This document shows, one piece after another, positions 8,001-16,200 of a DNA stretch of 64,000 bases. Within the stretch, counting starts at the first letter, position 1. Every line of letters begins with the position of its first letter. The position numbers were made by a program, and so were the translations under genes. The stretch spans positions 1-64,000 of the forward strand of contig JADJPQ010000003.1 in the NCBI GenBank assembly GCA_016713175.1, given 5' to 3'. Below the pieces are notes generated by a model. That model had not been told where the DNA came from, ran no database searches, and worked only from the letters and a program-made list of their open reading frames with translations. The DNA is from Planctomycetota bacterium (lineage in GTDB: Bacteria; Planctomycetota; UBA1135; UBA2386).

Positions 8001-10036
8001 TAGCGGCCGATCAGCAGTTCCTTCAGCAGCACCGCGAGCCACAAGGACAACGCCGTGTAGCCGACCCGCAGCACCGCGCCGGCCAGTGGCGCCAGCGCGA
8101 CGGCCCAGAACGGGCCAAGGGTCAGGAACCACCACGGCAGCGCGACGAACCCGAACGCCCAGGCGACGGTCGCGGCCACCAGCGTGATGCCGACGAGCCA
8201 CGCGATCTGCAGCGTCGTGACCAGCCACGGACGGCCCGGCGCGGCGGCGACCACAGCGTCAGCGGATGCGGCGGTGCTCGCCCCGAGTCGGGCTGCCCGG
8301 GCAGCGAGCGCGGCGATCGTCCGTTCGGCATAGACATCGCGAACGGCGAGTCCGGCGGTGTCGGCGCCGGCGCGCAACCGCGAGATCAGGCGGGCGGCGC
8401 GCAGCGAATCGCCACCGAGCGCGAAGAAGTCGTCGTCGATGCCGGGGTTGGCACCCGGCGGCAGCACCGCGGCAAACGCCGCCGCGATCGCCTGTTCGCC
8501 CGGGTTGCGCGGCGGCGTACCCGCACCGGACGCCACCGTCCTCACGTTCAGTTCGGGCAGCCGGCGACGATCCAGCTTGCCGCCGATCGTGCGCGGCAGC
8601 TCCGCGACCACGCCGATCGCCACCGGCACGGCGTACGGCGGCAGCCGTACGCGCAGCCGCTGCTGCAGGGCAAGCACCGTGGGCGGCGCCATGGGGTCTT
8701 CTGGCACCACGCAGGCCACCAGCACGCGATCGGCATCGTCGCCCTGCGTTCTGGCAGCGGCCTCGCGCACACCCGGGCAGTCGACCAACGCCGATTCGAT
8801 CGCTTCGAGTTCGATCCGATAGCCGCGGACCTTGACCTGGCCATCGATCCGCCCGAGACAGACGAACGCGCCGTCGACCTGGCGCCGCACCAGATCGCCG
8901 GTCCGGTAGATGCGGCCGAGCGCCGGATGCATCGGGAACTTCGCGGCCGTCAGTTCGGGCTGCCTGAGATAACCGCGCGCCAGACCGATGCCGGCGATGC
9001 ACAGTTCGCCCTCGGCACCAGCCGCCACCGGCTGCAGCGTGTCATCGAGCACGAATGCCGTATTGCCGGGCACGGGCTCGCCGACCGTGACGGCCACTCC
9101 CGGCCGCAGGCGACCGCGCAGCACCGTCACGGTGCACTCGGTCGGTCCATACCCGTTCTCGAGCCACAGCGCGCCGCCCCAGCGGTCGGCGAGATCCTGC
9201 GGCATCGCCTCGCCGCCGGCATAGCACAACCGCAGATCCGGCAGTTCGGCCGCCGGATCGGCGCAATCCATCGCGCGCAGCAGCGTCGGCGGCGGACACA
9301 GCACCGTGATGCGTTCCTGGCGCAGCCACGGCACCAGATCCGGACCCGAACGGACGATCTCGTCGTCGAGCACGACCACGGTCGCCCCGGAACCGAGCGC
9401 CAGATAGGTCTCCTCCAGCGACGAGTCGTACGCCGCGGAACTGCCTTGCGCGATGCGGTCGCCGGGGCCGAGACCGAAGCGCTCGATGCCACTCTGCAGC
9501 AGGCTGACGATGCCGCGATGCTCGATCTGCACGCCCTTGGGCTTGCCGGTCGTGCCCGAGGTGTAGATCACGTAGGCCAGCGAACGCTCCGTCTGCCACG
9601 ACGGCGCCGACCAAGTCGATGCGGCACGGTCGGCGGTGGCGGGCAACGTCCGCACGCGATCCATGGCAAAGCCGCAGCGGCGCAGCCGCTGCGCGCCATC
9701 GGCGTCGGTCAGCACCATGACCGCGCCGGAGTCGCCCAGCACATGCAGCAGGTGTTCATCCGGAAACACGTGGTCCAGACACACCCAGGCCGCGCCGCAG
9801 CGCAGCGCCGCCAGCTGGGCCGCTGGCAACTGCGGGCACTGCCGCGGCAACAGAATCGCGACCACCACCTCGCCAGCGACGAACGGCTGGATCTCGGCGG
9901 CCAGCGCGAGGCTCCATTGGCGCAGCTGCTCGTAGCTCAGGGACTGGCGCGAGCGGCCCGGCCCCGGCGGCACATCGATCGCCAGCCGGTCGGCATGGGC
10001 GAGTGCTTCGCGATCGAACAGTTCGTGGAGCAGCAT
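4985..10036 (-). CDS. Pls-like adenylation-carrier-membrane synthetase fused to a DUF418-like domain
   Basis: 1683 residues. Residues 1-500 form an AMP-forming adenylation domain: YVIYTSGTTGKPKGV (A3), NGYGPTE (A5), YRTGDL (A7), and catalytic Lys487 in TIGGKLDRRRLPE (A10). A carrier domain follows with FFALGGDSL, Ser544 being the phosphopantetheine site. No condensation domain is seen. Residues about 605-1310 alternate TM pairs with left-handed beta-helix segments three times, the plan of the epsilon-poly-L-lysine synthetase Pls terminal region. Residues about 1325-1683 are a multipass domain with DFARGLAVIGMVFLHF and GRLSLTHYLGHLLL, matching DUF418/DUF1624 membrane proteins (acyltransferase-like). 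By-eye pocket residues: D204, S205, E208, C247, C271, A273, G295, V303, T304, K487; Asp at the first position fits an amino-acid substrate. Product unknown. Confidence 0.85.
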   Translation of the reverse strand: MLLHELFDREALAHADRLAIDVPPGPGRSRQSLSYEQLRQWSLALAAEIQPFVAGEVVVAILLPRQCPQLPAAQLAALRCGAAWVCLDHVFPDEHLLHVLGDSGAVMVLTDADGAQRLRRCGFAMDRVRTLPATADRAASTWSAPSWQTERSLAYVIYTSGTTGKPKGVQIEHRGIVSLLQSGIERFGLGPGDRIAQGSSAAYDSSLEETYLALGSGATVVVLDDEIVRSGPDLVPWLRQERITVLCPPPTLLRAMDCADPAAELPDLRLCYAGGEAMPQDLADRWGGALWLENGYGPTECTVTVLRGRLRPGVAVTVGEPVPGNTAFVLDDTLQPVAAGAEGELCIAGIGLARGYLRQPELTAAKFPMHPALGRIYRTGDLVRRQVDGAFVCLGRIDGQVKVRGYRIELEAIESALVDCPGVREAAARTQGDDADRVLVACVVPEDPMAPPTVLALQQRLRVRLPPYAVPVAIGVVAELPRTIGGKLDRRRLPELNVRTVASGAGTPPRNPGEQAIAAAFAAVLPPGANPGIDDDFFALGGDSLRAARLISRLRAGADTAGLAVRDVYAERTIAALAARAARLGASTAASADAVVAAAPGRPWLVTTLQIAWLVGITLVAATVAWAFGFVALPWWFLTLGPFWAVALAPLAGAVLRVGYTALSLWLAVLLKELLIGRYRAGRQPLWGWFHLRHWLVVRAARAVPWSLLEGTVFMTLALRALGARIGRRLHVHRGVDLRSGGWDLLEIGDDVTLAQEAHVGIAELERGELHFGPVRLGARSVLDVRAGVGSGVVVGEDALVTALSYVTPGTTVAAATRMDGVPALPAGPAPAVPAVMVGDRPWSQWTHALAAFTLAVLQAPLSMMPLAVALAALLAIAGIDAVQIVDWLTGRGPWTSPRWVWAMIGVAVIALPVSLLGQALLLRWTAPVPAGVHSRWSAVYLRIWWRTGLVHAAGNWLSGTLFWPAWLRLAGMRIGRGCEVSTIIDVLPEQVTIGAESFLADGVYLGAPRLQAGTVTVAATSLGANTFLGNHVVIPAGERLPDGLLLGVCTTADARLMANGGGWFGQPPLALANREVVTVDRRLTHEPDWLRWGNRVSWEAARMALPAIPLLLAALWLQWTGAVQIAVTGAWHWWALTGVTFAIAALQALFVVALKWLLLGRVRPGQHALWSCWASRWDFLYVVWNRNARALLAQLEGTLLLGQFLRSVGVKVGRRVVLGEGFAQVVDPDMLELQDGATVHALFQAHSFEDRVLKIDRVRIGRNADVGRGTVILYGADIGDGASVLPHSVVMKHEVLPAGRCWGGAPTQQVPAMPPPPAVAPALPERTPGRDLALDFARGLAVIGMVFLHFAPDQSDGSRLGDLVAWLASLLHGKPAALFLLLAGASWSLQVHRRGVHAGRWVWRRALALAAMGLPLWWFVWPTEVLLPMAMLLPIVAFTSRRGVAACIGLAIALLGFTPMIAELAAPWVEIDCLEDGTHVANREFGLATLRYFLIDGSYPLLPWLCLPLLGAALVRVGADLSRLRRWCWLAVPFALLAEVLIGEADGAPGPFDDVAPWLSATWQPTSLAFALLIGSQAIAVVVAAQWWLRERAAPGVVGRIAAIGRLSLTHYLGHLLLVYAPLRLWWPAEDWSAGVGVGAAGGYLLAATLLSPRWLRRWRRGPAETLLATGMRAPVVSSSSA

Positions 10037-10210
10037 CCGGTGGCGCGCAGAGCCTAGCGCGCGAGCACCGACACCGCGAACGTGCGTTGGTCAGCTTGGT
10101 GGCGACTGCTGGCGCGAAGCCAGCACCGCCGTCAACCGTTCGATGTCGAGCTGGCCGTCGCTGAGATCATCGAGGCCGTCCCCACTTCGCTGCTCGAGCG
10201 AACCTCGCCT
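10037..10210. other. Intergenic region with open frame after an upstream stop
   Basis: Between two minus-strand genes. The bases just after the TGA of the upstream gene (10211-10213) stay open in the same frame to a TGA at 10091-10093, reading 39 residues that include DGLDDLSDGQLDIERL. There is no in-frame ATG. The segment ends in the TAGGCT promoter hexamer of the synthetase gene. It may be a lost C-terminus, readthrough, or chance in GC-rich DNA. Confidence 0.3.
10051..10080 (-). promoter_or_regulatory. Putative promoter of the Pls-like synthetase gene
   Basis: On the minus strand a TAGGCT hexamer (10056-10051) lies 14 bases before the ATG at 10036. A weak TTCGCG -35 candidate (10080-10075) sits 18 bases further upstream. 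The same TAGGCT precedes the membrane-protein gene starting at 51914. Confidence 0.4.
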
Positions 10211-12586
10211 TCAACGGCTGGCGAACTCCAGGCGCAGCACCGCCTCGATCGCCGGCAGACCGGGCACCGATGCCGCCTTGGCCAGTGCCGCCGCGAACTC
10301 ATCGTCGTCGCGATACGCCGGGAATCGGCCGGCGCCGGTGCTGCCCAGCAGGCCGGCGCGCCCGACGCGGCCGTAGGCGCTGCGGCGCACGACCTGCATG
10401 CTGGCGGCCGGGGCGACTTCGACCGCGAGATCGAACGCGATGCCGGCGTCACCGGTCGCGCGCTGCGCCCGGAGTTCGAAGACCCGCAACGTCGTCGGAT
10501 CGGTGAACAGCGACCGCATCAGCGCCGCCAGCGCTGCCTCGTCGAGCGGCTTGCCGACCATCGCCAGGATCGCGTCGCGCTGGGACCCCGGCAGCCTGGC
10601 GACCTCGGCCGCCGGTTGGCAGTGCAGCACGATCGCACCGATCCGGGTGATCGCACCGTCGAGTTCCGCCAGCCGCTCGGGACTGCGTTCGAGCTGCGGA
10701 TCAGCGCGCAGGGACTGCACGGCGAACAGGGCTTCGAGGCGATCGACGCCATCGAGCAGGCGGGCGCGCGCCGCGGCGCCATCCTCACGCAGCCAGCGAC
10801 GCAGCAGCTCGTCGAGACCGGGCGGCGGTTCAGGCCGTGGCACCAACACCGGCACCGGTGGCGGCGAATCCGCGCGACGCGCGAGCGACGTGCGCAAGAG
10901 CCGCAACTGCCGGTCGCGATCGGGGCGCAGGTCGTCGAACGCAAAGTCGTGATGTTGCGGCCAACCGACATGCAACGCCCGGGCGGCGTGATCGCACAGC
11001 CGCGGCTGGTCGATGCCCCCGCGCGTGGTCACGTCGTCGAGCAGCGCCCCGAGCAGCTGTTTGCGCGCCATGGCGATCGGCGAATCCGGCTCCGCGACAC
11101 TGGCCGCACCGAGTTCGTACAGGATCGGGCCATCGAGCAGATCCCGCCGTTCGCCCAGGGCGGCGATGGCCGCAGCATTGCCATGACGCGCCAGCAGGAT
11201 GCCGACACGACCACCGGTCCACCGGTCGACCGCTGGCGCGCGCCGCCAATGATCCACCAGCGCATCGACCACGCGAACCGGCCGTTCGCGTTCCAACAGC
11301 AATTCGGCGGCCGCGACCGCGATCCGCAGGTTGTCGGCGGTGAGCTGCGCGTAGAGGAAGTCCGTCACCGCCGGTCCGGTCACCTTGCGCAGTTCGCCGA
11401 GGATCCCGGCGCGTCGGTGATCGGCATCGAGCCTGGACCAGCCCGCCTGGATCGCCGGCAACAACCGTTCGGGAGCCACCTCGACAAGGCGCCGCGCGGC
11501 GCGTTCGCACTGCTCAAAGCCGCCGCTGACCCGCTCGACCAGCACTGCTGCTTCGCCGCGTTCGCGCACGTCCTGCAGCCAACGCTCGACTTGCTGCCGA
11601 GCCGCCGCGACGTCGTCGGGAACATGCTCGGCCACGATCCACTCGAGGATCTGCCGCACCACCGCCCCGACGCGCACGATGCGCACCCCATCGTCGGCGT
11701 ACCAGACCGAACGGGTCGGGCGCCGGTCCGCCATGGCGTGCAGCAGCGCCGGCACCGCCGCCACGCCGATCTCGATCAGTCGAGCCGCCGGCGGCGATTG
11801 CGATGGCATGAACATCGGCAGATCGTCGTCGACCTGGACGCCGCCGCGATGGTCCGTCAGATCGGCAATCGCCCGCGCGATCGGATCCGTCGTCGACACC
11901 GGCGGCGCGGCCAATGCCGTCGCGAGATCGGCCGCCAGTTCGCGCAGCAACAGCGCGCGCGGATGCGTGCCAAACGCGTGCAGCCAGGCGGCCAGGACCG
12001 GTTGCAGGCTGGCGAAGGTCGTCTGTTCGTCGGCGAACGCGCCGAGCGTTTCCCAGGCCAGGGCGGTACCGAGCTGCTCGGCAAACGCCGCAACCGGGTC
12101 GCGATCGCCGTTGCTCGCCTGCAGCGCCTGCCACAATCCCGCCGCCTGCGCGATGTGGCCCTGCGCACCGCAGAACCAGGCCAACATGCCATGCTGCAAC
12201 GTCTGCCACTCCTGCGGCGGCCGGTCCGCGAACTGCGTCAGCAGCGCATCCGCCGTTCCGGCCAGGTCTGCTGGCGCGACGGCGACCCGATGCTCCACCG
12301 GCGCGTCGTCAGGTGTGCGCTGCAGCACCCGCTGGCGGCCATCCGTCGTCAGCAGCGTGAACGTCCGACCATCGTCCTGCAGCACCACGCCGAGCACCTC
12401 GTTCGGCTGCCAGACCTCGGCCCCGAGCCGACGCCCGGTCCCATCCAGCACGCGAACGAACGGCGCCCGCGCCGGATCCGGCAAGCCAGCGGCCTGCGCC
12501 AGCGCCGATACCCGTTCGTGCTCATCGCCGACCTGCGCCCACAGCGGCGCCGCCAACACCAGGACCACCGGCAGGATCACTCGCAT
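10211..12586 (-). CDS. Exported HEAT-like repeat protein, unknown function
   Basis: 791 residues. The N-terminus MRVILPVVLVLAAPLWAQ is a signal peptide with a cleavage site after about residue 18. The body is helical and rich in Ala, Leu, Arg and Asp. Segments such as LIEIGVAAVPALLHAMADRR and AGILGELRKVTGPAVTDFLYAQ resemble degenerate HEAT/Armadillo units. No catalytic motif is apparent. Exported HEAT-type proteins are common in Planctomycetota, and another is encoded at 34386-36251 in this window. The ATG at 12586 is preceded 9 bases upstream by TAGGGA, a weak -10-like hexamer. The next gene upstream on this strand starts at 14345. Role unknown; a scaffold or binding function is a guess. Confidence 0.7.
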   Translation of the reverse strand: MRVILPVVLVLAAPLWAQVGDEHERVSALAQAAGLPDPARAPFVRVLDGTGRRLGAEVWQPNEVLGVVLQDDGRTFTLLTTDGRQRVLQRTPDDAPVEHRVAVAPADLAGTADALLTQFADRPPQEWQTLQHGMLAWFCGAQGHIAQAAGLWQALQASNGDRDPVAAFAEQLGTALAWETLGAFADEQTTFASLQPVLAAWLHAFGTHPRALLLRELAADLATALAAPPVSTTDPIARAIADLTDHRGGVQVDDDLPMFMPSQSPPAARLIEIGVAAVPALLHAMADRRPTRSVWYADDGVRIVRVGAVVRQILEWIVAEHVPDDVAAARQQVERWLQDVRERGEAAVLVERVSGGFEQCERAARRLVEVAPERLLPAIQAGWSRLDADHRRAGILGELRKVTGPAVTDFLYAQLTADNLRIAVAAAELLLERERPVRVVDALVDHWRRAPAVDRWTGGRVGILLARHGNAAAIAALGERRDLLDGPILYELGAASVAEPDSPIAMARKQLLGALLDDVTTRGGIDQPRLCDHAARALHVGWPQHHDFAFDDLRPDRDRQLRLLRTSLARRADSPPPVPVLVPRPEPPPGLDELLRRWLREDGAAARARLLDGVDRLEALFAVQSLRADPQLERSPERLAELDGAITRIGAIVLHCQPAAEVARLPGSQRDAILAMVGKPLDEAALAALMRSLFTDPTTLRVFELRAQRATGDAGIAFDLAVEVAPAASMQVVRRSAYGRVGRAGLLGSTGAGRFPAYRDDDEFAAALAKAASVPGLPAIEAVLRLEFASR

Positions 12587-12662
12587 GAATCCGGTTCCCT
12601 AGGCCCGCGCCGGGCACGAACCGACGCAGCCGGGCAGGGTTCCTCGGCGACGTCGGACCGGC

Positions 12663-14345
12663 CTACTTCTGCCGGCCGCCGCCACCGGCGCCCGCGGCCT
12701 CCTTCTTGCCCATCTCATAGGTCTCGCCGTAGCCGACATCGGCGAGTTGGCGCATCAACGCCATGTTGGCCTCGCCGATGCCGATGCAATGGATCCGGAT
12801 CCGGCGGAACGCGTTCATCCGGTCGACATCGGCGACCAGCCACTCCGGCTGATCGTACGGCCCGTGGTACATCAGCTCCGACTGCCGCGGCATCTTCTTG
12901 CCGTACTCGGTGTCGAGCACGACTTCGCCCTCGCCGTAATCCTTGTCCTTGATGTGAAAGTCGTCCCACGACGGCGCGCCATCCGACAACAGGAAGATCG
13001 TGTCGCAGCCCTGCGTCAGCGCTGCCGGGTCGACATAGGCCGCCACCTCGACGTAGCCTTTCTCGGTCAGGCCGAACGCGCGGCGCAGACCCGAGTGCAT
13101 GTTGGTGGTCCCGCGCAACGTGCCTTCGGGGGCTTTGTCGCCATCAGGCGGGCCGGTGACGATGCCATCGAGTTCGGCCACGACCTTCTTCACGTTGGCC
13201 GCCGTCGCCTTGATCATCCCTGGGCACGAAGCCAGCGTCCCGGACTCGTCGCCGAACCACACGACACTGAAGTGCTTGTCCGGGGTCAGCCGGAGCAGCG
13301 AGATCTTCAGTTGCTCGCGCGCGAGGTCCCACCGGGTCTTGATCTTGTGCCACGGCAGATCGGACTCGTCGAGCAGTTGCCCCTTCGGCTTCTTCTTCGG
13401 CCCGGTCAGCGGCCCTTGCGGCGGCTTGACCCCCGGCGAGATGTCGCGGCACATCGAATCGGACATGTCGACCACGTAGCACAGCCGTTCGCCTTCGCTC
13501 TCGATGCCGAAGAAGCGCGGCTGCACGACCGTGTTGCCGCCGGCCGGCTTCTTGACGTCACCGCGTTCGAGCAGTTCGAGCCACGGCTCGGGATTGATGA
13601 ACAGCGCCGGCCCGTTCAGCACCAGCATCAGGTGGCGCGCGATCTGGATCTTGGCGGTGTGCGTCAGCGCGACGTCGTCGCCGAGCAGCTTGATGTAGGC
13701 CGCGACGCCGAGTTTGAACTCGAGGTTGCCGAGCTGCCCCTTGTTGTCGCGGATCGCGCCGGACATCGCCCCGATCAGCAGATTGCGATCGGCCTCCTTC
13801 TCCTTCTTCGGGAACGTCCGGCAGATCTCGGCGATCGCCTGACCGAGCAACCCGGGACTGACTTCGCCGAGCGCCAGGAGCGCGGCGGCGCGTTGCCAGG
13901 TGTTCTTGTCCTGCAACGCGATCGGCAACACCGATTCGGCACTGGCCTTCTTGGCCTGCACCGTCAGCGCGTGGGTCCACAGCCACGCATCCACCGGCTT
14001 CTGCGCGGTCGCGCGCAGTGCCGTCAACGCCGGTACCGCCTCACTGTCGACGAAGAACCGGCCGAGCATCCGGGCGATCGTGTAGCGCGCGTACTCCGGA
14101 TACGACTTCGTCGTCGAGTAGTCCCTGATCAATGTCGCCAGCGCCTCGGGGGTCTTGGTGCGCGCCAGCGTCTCACGACCGTCGACATGGAACCGGAACG
14201 GCAGACGCTTGATGCACTCCTGATAACGCGCGGTGGCCGGATCCGCCGGCGGCGGTGGTTCCTTCGCGGGTTTCTGCGCGACGGCGAGAGCGGTCAGCGC
14301 GAACGCGACCGGCGGGAACGAACGGAACTTCGTGCGGATCGGCAT
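12663..14345 (-). CDS. Exported protein with HEAT-like region and von Willebrand factor A domain
   Basis: 560 residues from MPIRTKFRSFPPVAFAL, chosen because a signal peptide (about residues 1-23) starts here; the longer upstream frame is arginine-rich antisense-like sequence. Residues about 60-260 are helical HEAT-like repeats. Residues about 285-540 form a VWA domain: VVDMSDSM supplies the DxSxS metal-binding (MIDAS) residues D293, S295 and S297, RGTTNMHSGLRRAF supplies the conserved Thr, and TIFLLSDGAPSWDD the conserved Asp. The tail is AGAGGGGRQK. VWA domains of this kind bind a partner through a Mg ion. It lies 76 bases upstream of the HEAT-like gene on the same strand, so the two may form an operon. 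Partner unknown. Confidence 0.85.
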   Translation of the reverse strand: MPIRTKFRSFPPVAFALTALAVAQKPAKEPPPPADPATARYQECIKRLPFRFHVDGRETLARTKTPEALATLIRDYSTTKSYPEYARYTIARMLGRFFVDSEAVPALTALRATAQKPVDAWLWTHALTVQAKKASAESVLPIALQDKNTWQRAAALLALGEVSPGLLGQAIAEICRTFPKKEKEADRNLLIGAMSGAIRDNKGQLGNLEFKLGVAAYIKLLGDDVALTHTAKIQIARHLMLVLNGPALFINPEPWLELLERGDVKKPAGGNTVVQPRFFGIESEGERLCYVVDMSDSMCRDISPGVKPPQGPLTGPKKKPKGQLLDESDLPWHKIKTRWDLAREQLKISLLRLTPDKHFSVVWFGDESGTLASCPGMIKATAANVKKVVAELDGIVTGPPDGDKAPEGTLRGTTNMHSGLRRAFGLTEKGYVEVAAYVDPAALTQGCDTIFLLSDGAPSWDDFHIKDKDYGEGEVVLDTEYGKKMPRQSELMYHGPYDQPEWLVADVDRMNAFRRIRIHCIGIGEANMALMRQLADVGYGETYEMGKKEAAGAGGGGRQK

Positions 14346-14440
14346 CAGCGGGATCGGGCTGCGGGGCTGCCTCCGAGGATAGCGTCCGGGGCGGCGTTCG
14401 TTACCGATCCGGCACGGTTCCCCTGCCGAAAGCGTCCCGG

Positions 14441-15319
14441 TCAGCGACTGGCACTGGCTTGCAGCCGGCGCTCGGCCAGTTCGCGCAGGAACGGCGCCGA
14501 CCACGGCGTCGCCAGCGCCGCGGCCGTCACCGCGCGTTGCCATTGGTCGCGCGCGGCGGCGACCTCGCCGTCGGCCGCCAGCACATCGCCCAGGAACAGG
14601 TGGTTGACCAGTTCGGGCGCAACGGCAAGCGCTCGCTGCAACGCCGCCCTGGCGACCGGACGATCGCCGTACGGCCACGGCGCCTGGCCGCGAAACCGCC
14701 CCTGCAACCGCAGCGGCGCGCCGTGGTCGAACTCGGGGCCGGCGGCCACCGCGCGATCGATCGCCGCGACCAGCCGCGGGCCGTAGCCGGCGAACAACGA
14801 CCGCGCCGGGCCGTTCGCCCAGGCGATCAGCGACAGGTGCAGGCCGATGTGCAGTTGCGGCGCCACGTCCGCGGGAGCGCTGGCTGCGGCCGATTCGGCA
14901 AGCCGCAGCCCTTCGCTGCACAGAGCAAGGATCGCGGTGCGCGTGGCGTCGTCGACTCGATCGTCGGCAGCCAGCACAGTCGCCAGATCGGCAGCCGGGA
15001 CGGTGGCCAGGAACGCCACCGCTGCCCGCTGCAGTTGCAGATCCGCGGCTTCGAACAACCGGGTCGTCGCCACAGCCGCCAACGCCAGGTCGGTCGGCGC
15101 CGCCTTCGCTGCTGCCAACGCGTCGGCTGCCGCACGATCCACGGCCGCCTGCAACCGGATGCCGCGCTCGGCCAGCGGCAGCGCCGGATCGTCACTCGCG
15201 CTCGAGGCGTGCGCCGCCGACAGCACCGCCTCGGCCGGCGGCGCGGTCAACGCGCACCCCGACAGCGAGACGATCGCGCACCCGGCGAGGACGACGGCGA
15301 CATGGCTTGCGGCAGACAT
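14441..15319 (-). CDS. Lipoprotein with TPR-like helices (TatT-like)
   Basis: 292 residues from MSAASHVAVVLAGCAIVSLSGC, chosen because it gives a lipoprotein signal ending in the lipobox LSGC. A TATCGT hexamer lies 13 bases upstream. The body is very Ala-rich and helical. The region FAGYGPRLVAAIDRAVAAGPEFDHGAP...LALAVAPELVNHLFLGDVLAADGE alternates long helices in the way of tetratricopeptide repeats and resembles TRAP-transporter T-component (TatT) lipoproteins, which are periplasmic. No transporter genes are nearby, so the TatT assignment is by shape only. The gene diverges from the potassium-channel gene. Confidence 0.6.
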   Translation of the reverse strand: MSAASHVAVVLAGCAIVSLSGCALTAPPAEAVLSAAHASSASDDPALPLAERGIRLQAAVDRAAADALAAAKAAPTDLALAAVATTRLFEAADLQLQRAAVAFLATVPAADLATVLAADDRVDDATRTAILALCSEGLRLAESAAASAPADVAPQLHIGLHLSLIAWANGPARSLFAGYGPRLVAAIDRAVAAGPEFDHGAPLRLQGRFRGQAPWPYGDRPVARAALQRALAVAPELVNHLFLGDVLAADGEVAAARDQWQRAVTAAALATPWSAPFLRELAERRLQASASR

Positions 15320-15402
15320 CAGGTTGGCCTGCACGATACCGACGTCGGTGCCGGCACGCCCGGCGTTGCGCACCAGGTCCGCGGCGGTTCTGCTTGCCAG
15401 GC

Positions 15403-16200
15403 ATGTCCATGCGTCAGCGCGTGCATGCGATCCTCGAAGGGCTGGCCGACGACCGCCTCGCTCGCGCGATCAACCTCGGGTTGCTGCTGCTGATCCTGGC
15501 GAACGTCACGGCCGTCGTGGCCGAAACGGTGCCCATGATCGGCAAGCGGCATGCCGCCGCCTTCGCTGCGTTCGAGCAGTTCTCCGTGCTCGTGTTCGTG
15601 CTCGAGTACCTCGCGCGCCTCTGGGCGTGCACCGCCGATCCCGCACTCACGCACCCGATCGGTGGCCGGCTGCGGCAGGCCTTGCGGCCACTGACACTGA
15701 TCGACCTGCTGGCGATCCTGCCCGCGCTGCTCCCTGGCGGCGTCGACCTGCGGACCCTGCGCGCCCTGCGGCTCCTGCGCGTGCTCCGGTTGTTCAAGCT
15801 GACCCGCCACTCATCGGCGCTGCAGACCTTCCTGCAGGTATTGCGCAGCAAGGCCCCCGAACTCGCCTCGATCCTGTTCGTGCTGTTGCTGCTGCTGGTG
15901 ATGACGTCGTCGCTGATGTACTTCCTCGAACACGAAGCCAATCCGAAATTCGACAGCATCCCGACCGCGATGTGGTGGGGCATCGTGACCTTCACCACGG
16001 TCGGCTACGGCGACCTGACGCCGGAGACCATCGGGGGACGCCTCGTCGGCGGTTGCGTTGCGGTGCTCGGCATCGGCATGTTCGCGATCCCGGCCGGCCT
16101 GCTCGGCGCCGCATTCACCGCCGAACTCGAACGACGCCGGCAGCCGCCGAAGCCGCCGTCGAACCCTACGGCAGGATCGTCTCCAGCAGCGCATTCGTGA
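15403..16200 (+). CDS. Voltage-gated-type potassium channel (six-TM ion channel)
   Basis: 265 residues from MSMRQRVHAILEG. Hydrophobic segments S1-S4 are followed by an S4-like basic helix (RTLRALRLLRVLRLFKLTRH), S5 (about 155-174), a pore loop with the selectivity filter TVGYGD (about 199-204), and S6 (about 215-240). This is the plan of bacterial 6-TM K+ channels of the KvAP/Kch type, in the cytoplasmic membrane. The tail is short and lacks an RCK domain. The last 35 bases overlap the 3' end of the convergent FG-GAP gene, so the Pro/Ser-rich C-terminus is encoded opposite that protein's C-terminus. The start was set at the first Met before the hydrophobic region; the upstream extension is Arg-rich. 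Confidence 0.92.
   Translation: MSMRQRVHAILEGLADDRLARAINLGLLLLILANVTAVVAETVPMIGKRHAAAFAAFEQFSVLVFVLEYLARLWACTADPALTHPIGGRLRQALRPLTLIDLLAILPALLPGGVDLRTLRALRLLRVLRLFKLTRHSSALQTFLQVLRSKAPELASILFVLLLLLVMTSSLMYFLEHEANPKFDSIPTAMWWGIVTFTTVGYGDLTPETIGGRLVGGCVAVLGIGMFAIPAGLLGAAFTAELERRRQPPKPPSNPTAGSSPAAHS

Noticed and set aside
5189..10057. 1622-residue open frame on the plus strand opposite the synthetase
   Set aside because: Shadow of the GC-rich real gene: Arg/His/Gln-rich, no domain, while the minus frame has full adenylation and carrier motifs.
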